Part shown: in pieces, positions 10,072 through 17,819 of the stretch
Numbering within the stretch: position 1 is the stretch's first letter
How the letters are laid out: the number at the start of each line of letters is the position of its first letter
Program-made: the position numbers and the translations under genes
The notes under the pieces: generated by a model
What the model saw: the letters and a program-made list of their open reading frames with translations, nothing else
Database searches by the model: none
What the model was told of the DNA's origin: nothing
Source of the DNA: Oscillospiraceae bacterium
GTDB lineage: Bacteria > Bacillota > Clostridia > Oscillospirales > Oscillospiraceae
Direction of reading: 5' to 3'
NCBI GenBank assembly: GCA_902802045.1
Contig: CADCKQ010000001.1
Span: forward strand, 374,759 to 438,758
Length of the DNA: 64,000 nt

Positions 10072-10277
10072 GCGTCACCGCGGTGTCGCTGACGCGATTT
10101 TCAAAAGTGTTGATATTACAGGGTTTGTGACGCGTGCGTCACGTGCGTCACGAGAACGGATATATGTCTTAAACGCACTTTTCAGACGTATCCGAGTACG
10201 CGTCGCACTCGTCACACGTGTCACGAAGCATTGAAAACACACGTTTTTTCGGGTGACAGTTAATCTCCGCGGTGACG
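10072..10277. repeat. Cluster of GTCAC/GTGAC motifs upstream of the HTH gene
   Basis: Eight copies of GTCAC on one or the other strand occur at 10074, 10127, 10138, 10147, 10211, 10220, 10253 and 10272, where about 0.4 would be expected by chance in 206 bases of even composition. Two of them make a perfect palindrome, GTGACGC-GT-GCGTCAC, at 10127-10142, and a third GCGTCAC follows 2 bases later. The cluster ends 13 bases before the -35 of the next promoter. It may be an operator array. The rest of the 650-base gap from 9668 to 10325 holds a 13-base palindrome at 9674-9686 (TGTGAAGTTCACA) and the AAGTGA array. Confidence 0.55.
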
Positions 10278-10290
10278 GCTACGGTTTTGC

Positions 10291-10319
10291 TTCCTGTACG
10301 GGAATATTTGTGTTACAAT
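10291..10319 (+). promoter_or_regulatory. Promoter of the HTH gene, giving a leaderless mRNA
   Basis: TTCCTG at 10291-10296, a 17-base spacer and TACAAT at 10314-10319 preceded by TGT (extended -10). Only six bases separate the -10 from the ATG at 10326, so the predicted first transcribed base is the A of the start codon. No ribosome-binding site precedes that ATG. Confidence 0.65.
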
Positions 10320-10325
10320 TATTAT

Positions 10326-10856
10326 ATGAAAACGTACGGAGACAACAAACGAATTAGCGACGGGCTGTACACGGAGATAAGCGCCTATCTGTCAGAAAAT
10401 CTTAAGCCGGGACTCATGGAAGCTCCAAGATCAGATTATTCTTTCGGATCTTCTCCGGTTCCTTTTGAGCATATTCCGAACACGGCCTCTTCATTGGAAT
10501 ACAGGGTAAATGCGCTTGATGAGAGCTTTACCCAGATGCTGATGCGAAAGATCGCCGAAGAGGGACTTACCGATTCCGAGTGCTACAGGATGGCCAATAT
10601 CGACCGCAAGCATTTCTCCAAGATCAGAAATGACTCAGGATATTCTCCGAAGAAGACGACGGCCTTTGCTTTTGCGATTGCCCTCAGGCTGTCCCTTGAA
10701 GAAACCAGGGAGCTTCTCGGGAAGGCCGGCTACGCCGTTTCGCATTCCAGTAAGCTGGATGTAATTGTCGAGTACTTTATTGTGAATAAAAACTACAATA
10801 TTTTTGAAATAAATGACGCTCTTTTCTCGTTTGACCAGCCTTTATTGGGGATCTGA
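10326..10856 (+). CDS. Helix-turn-helix domain protein, first gene of an uncharacterised module
   Basis: A 176-residue protein. The N-terminal 60 residues are polar and unassigned. Residues 66-137 form a helical domain with an HTH-like pattern ([15 protein letters not shown], then [25 protein letters not shown]), a sequence type I have seen in Clostridia as a stand-alone protein or joined to other domains. The tail [28 protein letters not shown] is strongly conserved in that group. It may bind DNA, perhaps the GTCAC array upstream, but that is inference. It precedes a VWA protein and an unknown protein on the same strand. The ATG at 10326 lacks a ribosome site and sits right at the predicted transcription start. 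Confidence 0.7.
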   Translation: MKTYGDNKRISDGLYTEISAYLSENLKPGLMEAPRSDYSFGSSPVPFEHIPNTASSLEYRVNALDESFTQMLMRKIAEEGLTDSECYRMANIDRKHFSKIRNDSGYSPKKTTAFAFAIALRLSLEETRELLGKAGYAVSHSSKLDVIVEYFIVNKNYNIFEINDALFSFDQPLLGI

Positions 10857-10910
10857 AAACTTTTTTGCGCTCTGAAACCGTTGGGGCAGAAGCGAGAACA
10901 AGTCTTTTGC

Positions 10911-10949
10911 AAAAAGTGTCGCCTGGCAGGCGACATTTTTTGTTTTTTT
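10911..10949 (+). terminator. Terminator or attenuator between the HTH and VWA genes
   Basis: An 8-bp perfect stem TGTCGCCT/AGGCGACA with a 3-base loop (10917-10935), flanked by A5 and T6 runs that extend the pairing, is followed by TGTTTTTTTG. It should stop transcripts from the HTH gene. A TATAAT at 10956-10961 just after it could start the VWA transcript, though no good -35 is seen. Confidence 0.8.
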
Positions 10950-10990
10950 GTGTCATATAATCCGATCATAACAGAAAGGAGGTTTTCCGA

Positions 10991-11635
10991 ATGGAAAACA
11001 ATACAACGGAACTCGTATTCATATTGGACAGGAGCGGCTCCATGTCCGGTCTTGAAAAAGACACGATCGGCGGTTTCAACGGAATGATCGGGAAGCAGCG
11101 GAAACAGGAAGGTGAATGCTATGTGACCACATTCCTGTTCGACGACAGAACAGAATTCCTGCATGACAGATTGCGCCTGAATGATGTAACGGAGATGACG
11201 GAAGATCAGTACTATGTCAGGGGATGCACAGCGCTTATAGACGCCATCGGAATCGCGCTCACGCATATTGAAAGCATACACAGATATGTTCGCCCCGAAG
11301 ATGTTCCCTCGCATACCGTGTTCATCATCACGACGGACGGAATGGAAAATGCCAGCCGCAAATACACCGCCTCCGCTGTACGGGAGATGATCGAGCGCAA
11401 GCGTAAAAGCTGCGGCTGGGATTTTCTGTTTCTCGGCGCGAATATCGACGCTGTCGAGACCGCTTCAGCGCTCGGTATCGCGGAGGATAAGGCTGCAAAC
11501 TACTGCGGTGATCCCGCGGGGACAGCCCTTAATTATGAAGCGGTCGGCAAGGCGATAACGGAACTGCGCTGTAACCGTCCGATCACATCTTCCTGGAAAG
11601 AGGGCGTGGAGAGAGACTGGCGCAAAAGAGGATAA
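10991..11635 (+). CDS. VWA domain protein (TerY/YegL-like)
   Basis: A 214-residue single-domain von Willebrand factor A protein without signal peptide or membrane helix, so cytoplasmic. The metal-ion-dependent adhesion site is complete: DRSGS at residues 13-17, a conserved Thr in YVRGCTALIDAIG, and the Asp of TTDGMEN. The C-terminal half (GWDFLFLGANIDAVETA, later SSWKEGVERDWRKRG) matches a VWA family widespread in gut Clostridia. The best annotated relatives are TerY-like proteins of tellurite/stress clusters; a direct role there is not implied. AAAGGAGG precedes the ATG. Neighbours are an HTH protein upstream and an unknown protein downstream. Confidence 0.85.
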   Translation: MENNTTELVFILDRSGSMSGLEKDTIGGFNGMIGKQRKQEGECYVTTFLFDDRTEFLHDRLRLNDVTEMTEDQYYVRGCTALIDAIGIALTHIESIHRYVRPEDVPSHTVFIITTDGMENASRKYTASAVREMIERKRKSCGWDFLFLGANIDAVETASALGIAEDKAANYCGDPAGTALNYEAVGKAITELRCNRPITSSWKEGVERDWRKRG

Positions 11636-11700
11636 AACGAGATGCGGAAAATAGCGGTAGAAGAAATCTGTTTTCAAAAAATGTAAAAAGGAGAATCAAA

Positions 11701-12234
11701 ATGGAAAAAAATTATCTTTATCAGGCACAGAAATACCTTGAAGCGCTCGGAAACGGCTCGGACCCTCTGACCGGTGAAATCCTTCCCGAAGACACTGTTT
11801 TGAACCGCGCGGAATTTGCAAGGGTGTTCTTAAACGCGAGCTCGTTTATCTCGAAACACCTGGAAGGGCAGCTCATTTCGGATGATCCGCGCAAACCCTT
11901 CGATCCTCTTGAGGCAGACCTGTCCGCCTTCAGAGCTCTAAACAGGCCCGTCTCGCTTTCCGCTCTCGTCAAAAATATCAATTCTCTCTTCGACCCCGGT
12001 TCAATGAAGCCTCTGGATTTCAGGCAGGTCAGATCCTGGGCAATAAGATCCGGTCTTCTTGAAAAGACGGAATACAACGGAAAAAGCCGATGGATCGCCA
12101 CAAAAGCCGGAGAAAACATAGGAATCTCCTGCGTCTGCCGTACTTATAATGACGAAGACTGTCTCGTAACGCTTTATGACAAAAATGCCCAGCAATACAT
12201 AGCAGACAATCTTCCTTCGATCATTGCCGTCTGA
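11701..12234 (+). CDS. Uncharacterised protein, third gene of the HTH-VWA module
   Basis: A 177-residue soluble protein I cannot assign. The N-terminal part contains the phrase GNGSDPLTGEILPEDTVLN, reminiscent of short N-terminal regions that occur in various clostridial accessory proteins. The middle (residues 80-130) is helical, and QVRSWAIRSGLLEKTEYNG with the following WIATKAGENIGI looks like a small winged-helix-type fold. AAAAAGGAGAATCAAA before the ATG is a good ribosome site. It lies 65 bases after the VWA gene with no terminator between, so the two are probably co-transcribed. Confidence 0.6.
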   Translation: MEKNYLYQAQKYLEALGNGSDPLTGEILPEDTVLNRAEFARVFLNASSFISKHLEGQLISDDPRKPFDPLEADLSAFRALNRPVSLSALVKNINSLFDPGSMKPLDFRQVRSWAIRSGLLEKTEYNGKSRWIATKAGENIGISCVCRTYNDEDCLVTLYDKNAQQYIADNLPSIIAV

Positions 12235-12251
12235 TTTTTGAGTGCAAACAG

Positions 12252-12284
12252 AAACCCGCCCGGGTGGGCCGGGCGGGTTTTTGC
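12252..12284. terminator. Bidirectional terminator between convergent operons
   Basis: A perfect 12-bp stem (AAACCCGCCCGG at 12252-12263 with its complement at 12269-12280) closes a 5-base loop. It serves the unknown protein gene on the plus strand (TTTTTG follows) and the hydrogenase operon on the minus strand. Confidence 0.9.
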
Positions 12285-12295
12285 TGTATTTGCGA

Positions 12296-12916
12296 TTACA
12301 TGATGATTGCTTTCTTGGGGCAGACTTCCTCGCAGGTGCCGCAGGAGACGCACTTGTCCTCGTCGAGCTTCCAGAGCTTTTCTTTTCTGTCGACGGTAAG
12401 AGCCTCTCCAAGGCATTTCTTCGCGCATATACCGCAGTATACGCACTTCGAAGGATCCTGCACCGGTTTTCCGTCATCTCTGGGCTTGATCGCAGGAGCA
12501 GCTTTCTCCTCGGGCTTTGCTTCCGCGGGAGGAGGTGCCGGCTTCTTTTTTGCGGCCTTTACAAATGTGCCCGAAACCAGCAGATCGCCCTCTTTAAGGC
12601 CTATCATGTGATAATCCTTCGTGAGCTTGATCGCGTGGGTATTGCAGAAGTCGGCGCAAGTATTGCAGAAAGTACATGTGGAAAGGTCAAATGTACGGGT
12701 GATCTGCGTGCCTTCTTCAACCGGTACCTCAACGACCGATATCGCGCCGCCGGCACAAACTCTTTCGCAGAAATGACAGTTTATGCACTTGGTCGGGTCG
12801 TATTCTATCCTTCCGCGGTACTGTTCAGCAGCCTCAGAAGGCTTTAGGGGATACATGTCACAGCTGGATCTGCTGAACAGATTTTTGACTGCCTCTCTTA
12901 CAAACGGAAGATCCAT
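12296..12916 (-). CDS. mbhN: MbhN-like hydrogenase ferredoxin subunit with an extra ferredoxin domain (four [4Fe-4S] motifs)
   Basis: A 206-residue electron-transfer subunit related to MbhN/NuoI. Residues 44-54 and 81-91 give two CxxCxxC...C motifs, corresponding to the two clusters of ordinary MbhN. A Pro/Ala/Lys-rich linker at about 123-152 (KKKPAPPPAEAKPEEK) leads to a second bacterial-type ferredoxin domain with motifs at 158-168 and 189-199. Family members are usually about 130-150 residues, so the C-terminal domain is an addition, likely a tethered entry point for electrons from soluble ferredoxin. It is the last gene of the operon; its ATG overlaps the mbhJ stop (TAATG). The clusters should pass electrons to MbhJ at the cytoplasmic face. 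Confidence 0.88.
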   Translation of the reverse strand: MDLPFVREAVKNLFSRSSCDMYPLKPSEAAEQYRGRIEYDPTKCINCHFCERVCAGGAISVVEVPVEEGTQITRTFDLSTCTFCNTCADFCNTHAIKLTKDYHMIGLKEGDLLVSGTFVKAAKKKPAPPPAEAKPEEKAAPAIKPRDDGKPVQDPSKCVYCGICAKKCLGEALTVDRKEKLWKLDEDKCVSCGTCEEVCPKKAIIM

Positions 12917-13461
12917 TACTGCTGTACCTCCTCTCCTGAAGCAGGAACATCCTCAGCCGCGGGGACTTCCTGTTCTGTTTCCGCCTTAGGTCCGTCTTTC
13001 AGACCGTTCTTTTTGGCTTCAAGCCATGCTTTTCTTTTTTCTTTGAGGATCTCAGTCGCCTGAACGAGTCCGTCCATGATTGCTTCCGGCTTCGGGGTGC
13101 ATCCTGCTACGGCAACATCCACATGGACATATTTGCTCAATGGCGCCATTACGCTGTAGCTTCCCTTGAAAACATTGCCGGACTGCGGGCACGAACCTAT
13201 GGTTACAATGCATCTCGGCTCGGGAACCTGGGAAATCGCTCTTAAGGTCCTCGGAAGCGACTGCTGGGTCAGAGGCCCGGAAACCACGACGATATCCGCG
13301 TGTCTCGGTGAGCCGGCAAGCTTGAATCCGAATCTTTCGGCGTCGTATCTCGGAGTCAGGACCGCGACGAGCTCAATGTCGCATCCGTTGCATGATCCGG
13401 AGTTGATGTGGAAGAGCCACGGTGATTTTGCCGTGCTTTCGGTAATCAGATTTTTAAACAT
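12916..13461 (-). CDS. mbhJ: Membrane-bound [NiFe] hydrogenase small subunit (MbhJ/NuoB-like)
   Basis: A 181-residue small subunit carrying the proximal [4Fe-4S] cluster beside the NiFe site. The ligands are visible as C24 and C27 (SGSCNGCDIE), C91 (GSCPQSG) and C121 (AGCTPKP), the NuoB-type pattern. Group 4 small subunits lack the extra clusters of uptake hydrogenases, as here. The C-terminus after residue 140 is a charged, Glu/Ala-rich extension of about 40 residues of unknown use. I chose the ATG at 13461, 13 codons inside the longest frame, because AAGGAGGTCC precedes it. It follows mbhM directly and overlaps mbhN. Confidence 0.92.
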   Translation of the reverse strand: MFKNLITESTAKSPWLFHINSGSCNGCDIELVAVLTPRYDAERFGFKLAGSPRHADIVVVSGPLTQQSLPRTLRAISQVPEPRCIVTIGSCPQSGNVFKGSYSVMAPLSKYVHVDVAVAGCTPKPEAIMDGLVQATEILKEKRKAWLEAKKNGLKDGPKAETEQEVPAAEDVPASGEEVQQ

Positions 13462-13474
13462 ATCCGGGACCTCC

Positions 13475-14446
13475 TTACATTCCGAACCACGCGAGGACAA
13501 GACTTATAAGTGCGATCGCGGAAACAGCTGTCCAGTAATATTTGAAAAGCTGTTCGATCTTAAGTCTTGCCGTTACGGCATGGACAAGGGAAATGAAAAT
13601 AATTGTCAGGACAACACATATCGCAAACTCTATCAGAGCATCCAAAAGGACTATGCCTGTTCCAATGCCGCCGAGGAAGAGCGCAACGAATAATGCTGTC
13701 AGAGTAAATGTCTTGATCGCGTGTGTCAGCTTGTATATTCCGAGCGGCGCTCCCGAATACTCGGCCAGCATGCCTTCACAGATCTCCGTCTCTGCTTCTG
13801 CAGCATCGAAAGGATGATTGCCCGTCTCACCGGGAATAACAAGAAGCATCGCGATCGCAGCTGGGATCATGCTCGCTTTAAGCATAAGGCTTCCGTTTGC
13901 CGCCTGATATGCGGCTATATCCGAAAGCGAGAAGCAAAGCCCTGTTCCCATTGCATTTCCGACCGTCTTGGCAACGCTGAGGAAAATGAGGACCAGTGGC
14001 AGCTCGCAGGCTATGATCGTGACCATCTCACGCGATAGGCCTACTCCCGCGTATGGAGATCCGGACGCCGAGCCGCCGTATATCTCAGCCAATGCCGGAA
14101 TGAGCAGCAGATACAGAATGACGATAAGGTCTGCCGTCCCGTAGAGGATCGGTGTTGAGATCACAGGAATGAACAGCTGAATGACGACCATGGCCGCAAG
14201 GCCTACTATCGGTGCTGCCAGGAAGACTGTCTTGTTTGCAGCTGCGGGGATAATGGTCTCCTTGCCCATCAGCTTGAAGAAATCGTACATGGGCTGGAGG
14301 ATCGGAGGGCCGACCCTCTTTTGCATTTTTGCGACTATCTTGCGGTCTATTCCGGTTATCAGCATTCCGGCCACAAAGCAGAACAGGAAGCCGGGGAAGA
14401 TAAGGATATATCCGAGATATACCAGTGAACTGTATACTATTGCCAT
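13475..14446 (-). CDS. mbhM: Hydrogenase membrane anchor subunit (MbhM/NuoH/HycD-like)
   Basis: A 323-residue integral membrane protein with about eight hydrophobic helices, homologous to NuoH of complex I. The family signature of the cytoplasmic loop is present as FDAAEAETEICEGMLAEYSG, and an earlier loop reads RVGPPILQPMYDFFKLMGKE. It connects the hydrogenase module to the antiporter module and is thought to form the first part of the ion path. GGAGGCGGGAAT precedes the ATG. It lies between mbhH and mbhJ, which differs from the Pyrococcus order where mbhM follows mbhL. Confidence 0.92.
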   Translation of the reverse strand: MAIVYSSLVYLGYILIFPGFLFCFVAGMLITGIDRKIVAKMQKRVGPPILQPMYDFFKLMGKETIIPAAANKTVFLAAPIVGLAAMVVIQLFIPVISTPILYGTADLIVILYLLLIPALAEIYGGSASGSPYAGVGLSREMVTIIACELPLVLIFLSVAKTVGNAMGTGLCFSLSDIAAYQAANGSLMLKASMIPAAIAMLLVIPGETGNHPFDAAEAETEICEGMLAEYSGAPLGIYKLTHAIKTFTLTALFVALFLGGIGTGIVLLDALIEFAICVVLTIIFISLVHAVTARLKIEQLFKYYWTAVSAIALISLVLAWFGM

Positions 14447-14458
14447 ATTCCCGCCTCC

Positions 14459-16387
14459 TTAAAGTACTATCAGCATGTACAGCATTGCGAGAGCCAGCGC
14501 GACTATTGCCCAGAGGGCGTAATCGTTGACAATACCGCTGTGCAGATCATGCATAAAGCTGAAATAATGCCGCCAGTTATGCTTGAAGCCCCAGAAGAGG
14601 TCTCCGCCTCCGACTTGAGATGGAACGCTTTCCTCGCCGCCGAAGAATATGTCGAACTTGCCTTCTGCAAGGGCAGCTTTGTTCTCTGAAACAGTGTCGT
14701 ATCTGCCGAGAAGCGCGACCAGCGTTATTGCAAGAAGGAGGATGCAAAGGAGCAGGAGCCAGTGTATCGGCTGCCAGGTTCCGGCCATATCAAAGACGAC
14801 CTCCGTCCTTACGGGAGCATTGGCACCCATAACAGCTGACGCATAGCCATCACCGAGCATGCTGTTTATATATTTGCCGACATCAAAGACTGCTCGCGCT
14901 GCCGGCTCTGTGAGGTAATGTGTTACAAGCTCTCTGAAAAGCCCTGTTACGATACAGAGCACTGCAAAGATACCCATCGCGAAACGCATCCCGAAGGGAA
15001 CTTCCTTAACATCCTTGTATTCCTCCGGCAGCTGCCCGAAGAACACCGACTGGCTTACTTTTACAAAAGAAGCGAGCGTCAGAACAGATGTTATAAGCGC
15101 GATTATCGTCGCAAACAGGAATCCAATATTTCCGCTTTCGACCGCCTTCTGGTATGTCGCCTGATAGACCATCCACTTGGAGGCAAAGCCGTTGAACGGA
15201 GGTATACCGCTGATCGAAAAAGCACCTATCAGGAACAGGACTGTCGTGTGAGGCATCCTCTTGGAAAGCCCGCCGAGCTTGTTCAGGTCCGTGGTCCCCG
15301 TCTGCTGGAGCACCGCGCCGGCCGCAAGGAACAGGAGGCCTTTGAACAGAGTGTGGTTCATTGCGTGATAAAGGCCCGCCGAAATTCCGAGAGCCGTGCA
15401 GAGGCCGCAGGCTGTCAGTACATAACCGATCTGGGAGATCGAGTGGAAAGCGAGAAGCCTTTTGAAATCGTGCTGGGCAAGGGCCATCGTGACACAGACG
15501 AACATACTTACGGAACCTATAAATACAAGGAGGAACTGCATCTTGCCAAGTGCCATGCTCTGGAACAGGAAATATGTGAGTCTTATTATGCCGTAGATAC
15601 CGGATTTCGTCAGGACGCCGGATATAAGTACGGATATCGAAGCCGGTGCCGCGCCGTGGGCGTCCGCTGCCAGCGGGTGGAAGGGGACGATGAAGGCTTT
15701 TGTGGAAAAGCCTATATAGAGCAACGCAAAGGCAATAATCGTTGACGTATTGAAATTGCCGGGGATAAATGCGCTCAGCTGCGCAAAGTTCAGTGTACGG
15801 GCCTGGGCATAGAGCATAATCGTACCGGCCAGAATACATGTAGAACCGATGCAGCCTACCACCAGGTACTTAAACGCGGCCTCAAGGGCACCGTGCGCTT
15901 TGTTCCTGAAAGCAGTCAGAGCAACTGCCGCAAAGGTCAGGATCTCAACCATGATGAACATGTTGAAGAGGTCTCCCGAGAGCACAAGGCCTATAACTCC
16001 GCCGGAGAGCATCAGAAACAGAGTGTAGTACTGGCTTACGTTCTCATCGAAACGCATATAGGTGATCGAGTAGCAGCAGGAGACAAAAACCGCTGTGGCT
16101 ATGAGCAGCCCGAAGAAAAGGCTCAGCGCGTCAACTTCAAGCGCAATACCGATGGCATAGCCTCCGGCCGGTTCTCTCGCGCCCATCCAGTAGGCTATCA
16201 CTTCACCGTCTATCATGACCGGCTTTATGAGAGCGATCAGACAGGCAAGAGATGCCGTAACGGCGCATATCGCAAATATATGCCTCAACGCCTTGCTTTT
16301 TCCCGCGATTACTACCAGAAAAGCCCCCAGAAACAGGACCATTATGGAGTATACGGGGAAGTGTGTGTAGGAAAGAAGGTTTGTCAT
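14459..16387 (-). CDS. mbhH: Antiporter-like ion-translocating subunit (MbhH/MrpD/NuoN type), long form with MbhI-like C-terminus
   Basis: A 642-residue polytopic protein of the proton-conducting transporter family. The core of about 14 helices includes the conserved stretch YIGFSTKAFIVPFHPLAADA and the HSISQIGYVLTA segment with charged residues in membrane helices. Typical MrpD/MbhH proteins are about 500 residues. Here a further 130 residues follow: a hydrophobic helix (WLLLLCILLLAITLVALL), a long polar region including HDLHSGIVNDYALW, and a final helix ALALAMLYMLIVL. No separate mbhI gene exists in the operon, so this tail probably is MbhI fused to MbhH. The ATG overlaps the mbhG stop. Confidence 0.88.
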   Translation of the reverse strand: MTNLLSYTHFPVYSIMVLFLGAFLVVIAGKSKALRHIFAICAVTASLACLIALIKPVMIDGEVIAYWMGAREPAGGYAIGIALEVDALSLFFGLLIATAVFVSCCYSITYMRFDENVSQYYTLFLMLSGGVIGLVLSGDLFNMFIMVEILTFAAVALTAFRNKAHGALEAAFKYLVVGCIGSTCILAGTIMLYAQARTLNFAQLSAFIPGNFNTSTIIAFALLYIGFSTKAFIVPFHPLAADAHGAAPASISVLISGVLTKSGIYGIIRLTYFLFQSMALGKMQFLLVFIGSVSMFVCVTMALAQHDFKRLLAFHSISQIGYVLTACGLCTALGISAGLYHAMNHTLFKGLLFLAAGAVLQQTGTTDLNKLGGLSKRMPHTTVLFLIGAFSISGIPPFNGFASKWMVYQATYQKAVESGNIGFLFATIIALITSVLTLASFVKVSQSVFFGQLPEEYKDVKEVPFGMRFAMGIFAVLCIVTGLFRELVTHYLTEPAARAVFDVGKYINSMLGDGYASAVMGANAPVRTEVVFDMAGTWQPIHWLLLLCILLLAITLVALLGRYDTVSENKAALAEGKFDIFFGGEESVPSQVGGGDLFWGFKHNWRHYFSFMHDLHSGIVNDYALWAIVALALAMLYMLIVL

Positions 16388-16734
16388 CCGTTCAGCCTCC
16401 TTATCTCGCGCGTATCAAGCGTCCCGTAGCTCTCCTTGAGCTTGATGACGAGCGCCAGGGACATCGCTGTTGTACAGGCTCCGATAACGATGGATGTAAG
16501 CGTCAGAGCCTGGGGGATCGGATCTACAAAGAAACTTGACGGATTCAGTTCGCCCCATGTGTAGATCGGTGCCGTTCCGCCGGGATTAAAGCCGATGGAG
16601 ATTATCAGAAGATTCACGCCGTAATCGGCAATCGAAAGTCCGATGACGGTCTTTACCGCATTGTATTTCGTTACTATGCAGTAAAATCCGAGGACTATGA
16701 GGAAGAAGGACGCGATGTAGTTAAAAAGTATCAT
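16384..16734 (-). CDS. mbhG: Antiporter subunit MnhC/MrpC/NuoK-like (MbhG)
   Basis: A 116-residue protein with three membrane helices, related to MrpC and NuoK. The conserved region reads DPIPQALTLTSIVIGACTTAMSLALVIK, as in MnhC. It belongs to the ion-translocating part of the complex. The start at 16734 follows GGAGGGAGAATAAT; a longer frame upstream would overlap mbhF and lacks a ribosome site. Its last codons overlap the mbhH start (ATGA). Confidence 0.9.
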   Translation of the reverse strand: MILFNYIASFFLIVLGFYCIVTKYNAVKTVIGLSIADYGVNLLIISIGFNPGGTAPIYTWGELNPSSFFVDPIPQALTLTSIVIGACTTAMSLALVIKLKESYGTLDTREIRRLNG

Positions 16735-16735
16735 A

Positions 16736-17197
16736 TTATTCTCCCTCCTTTTCATCGTCGAGCATCAGAGCAGACAGCATCGTCAGAATAAGAACCCCGA
16801 TGCCTGTAAGAACTTTCAGCCCGACTGCAGAGTTCATATAGAAGATCGTTCCTGTGGAGATGAGATCGCCGATATTGCCGAAGTTTGCGAATACATTTTC
16901 ACAGAACTGTCCTGCATATACAACTCCTGCCATCGCGAGACAGACATATATTATCGAAGCCAGAGCCTCTGTTTTATGCAGAAGGTTGAAGCTCAGTGCC
17001 TTTTGGGTGTTCTTATATCCGTAGCCCAGGAAAAGCAGGATGACGACAGAGCACATCAGTACGCCGCCCTGAAATCCGCCGCCGGGGCTTAAATGCCCGT
17101 GGAGAATTATATAGAAGGCATAGACTGCTGCAAACGGGATCAGGAAATCCGCACCGCATTTCGGGACGATGTTTTTAACTTTAATTCCGTCTTTCAT
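16736..17197 (-). CDS. mbhF: Antiporter subunit MnhB/MrpB-like (MbhF)
   Basis: A 153-residue membrane protein of the MnhB family with four hydrophobic segments. The stretch LHGHLSPGGGFQGGVL is the best-conserved motif of MnhB/MrpB. Part of the Mrp-type antiporter module that couples hydrogen evolution to ion pumping. Its ATG overlaps the mbhE stop as TGATG. Confidence 0.92.
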   Translation of the reverse strand: MKDGIKVKNIVPKCGADFLIPFAAVYAFYIILHGHLSPGGGFQGGVLMCSVVILLFLGYGYKNTQKALSFNLLHKTEALASIIYVCLAMAGVVYAGQFCENVFANFGNIGDLISTGTIFYMNSAVGLKVLTGIGVLILTMLSALMLDDEKEGE

Positions 17198-17568
17198 CAG
17201 CTTTTTACCTCCTCGTCTGCAGTCTTTTCTTCCTTCTTTTTCCCGGAAGCAAGGATAACTATCGTACCCGCGACTGCCGTAATGAGTATGAACGCCTCGC
17301 CCATTGTATCATAGCCACGGAAATCGAAGACTATCGAGGTCACATCATTGACCGCATGGGTCTTCTCCAGGTTCTGCTGGACGATCGCTCCGGCTGCTCC
17401 GTCAACGGAGGAGTCGTCATAGGAGGACGGATCCTGCTGCAGCTCATAGACTGAGACCGAAGCGTTCTGTCCTTCATAAGTTCTCGGGAAACCTGCCATT
17501 GTAACCGCTGAGAATATTCCTGCGGCCAGGATGGTTATAATGGCGAACCATGTCAGAAATTTTTTCAT
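17197..17568 (-). CDS. mbhE: MbhE-like antiporter module subunit
   Basis: A 123-residue protein with an N-terminal membrane helix, an external polar section of about 60 residues, and a second helix (FILITAVAGTIVILAS). The phrase TSIVFDFRGYDTMGE is the hallmark of MbhE and of the C-terminal part of MrpA, to which MbhD and MbhE together correspond. A charged Lys/Glu tail ends the protein. It overlaps mbhD by four bases. Confidence 0.88.
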   Translation of the reverse strand: MKKFLTWFAIITILAAGIFSAVTMAGFPRTYEGQNASVSVYELQQDPSSYDDSSVDGAAGAIVQQNLEKTHAVNDVTSIVFDFRGYDTMGEAFILITAVAGTIVILASGKKKEEKTADEEVKS

Positions 17569-17819
17569 TCGTCATCCCTCCCCTTGATCTTCTTAAGGGT
17601 AATGATGAAGATTACCGGTGTAAGGACCGCTCCGACCGCCGCCTCGGATATGGCAACATCAGGCGCGTGCAGAAGCAGAAATTCGGCTGCAGCAAACAGT
17701 CCGGTCACCCCGAGTGCTATTACGGAGGAGAGGAGTTTTTCAAAATGCACTGCCAGAACCGCCGAAACGCAGAGCCCGACAACAGTCAGGATGTTCAGAA
17801 TAACTATTATATTACTCAT
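17565..17819 (-). CDS. mbhD: MbhD-like subunit (DUF4040)
   Basis: An 84-residue protein with three membrane helices. ALGVTGLFAAAEFLLLHAPDVAISEAAVGA is the signature region of the MbhD/MrpA C-terminal domain (DUF4040). It overlaps mbhC by eight bases and mbhE by four, so production is tightly coupled. Confidence 0.9.
   Translation of the reverse strand: MSNIIVILNILTVVGLCVSAVLAVHFEKLLSSVIALGVTGLFAAAEFLLLHAPDVAISEAAVGAVLTPVIFIITLKKIKGRDDE

Noticed and set aside
9668..10325. CRISPR array in the repeat-rich gap
   Set aside because: The repeats are 5-9 bases, in both orientations and at uneven steps; there are no 25-40 base direct repeats with unique spacers and no cas genes.
10272..10856. Longer reading of the HTH gene from GTG at 10272
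   Set aside because: It would add 18 residues of no family likeness and lies across the promoter; the ATG at 10326 fits the conserved N-terminus.
14918..15745. Long plus-strand frame opposite mbhH
   Set aside because: It is the shadow of a membrane protein gene; its translation is rich in Arg, Tyr and Cys without any domain.
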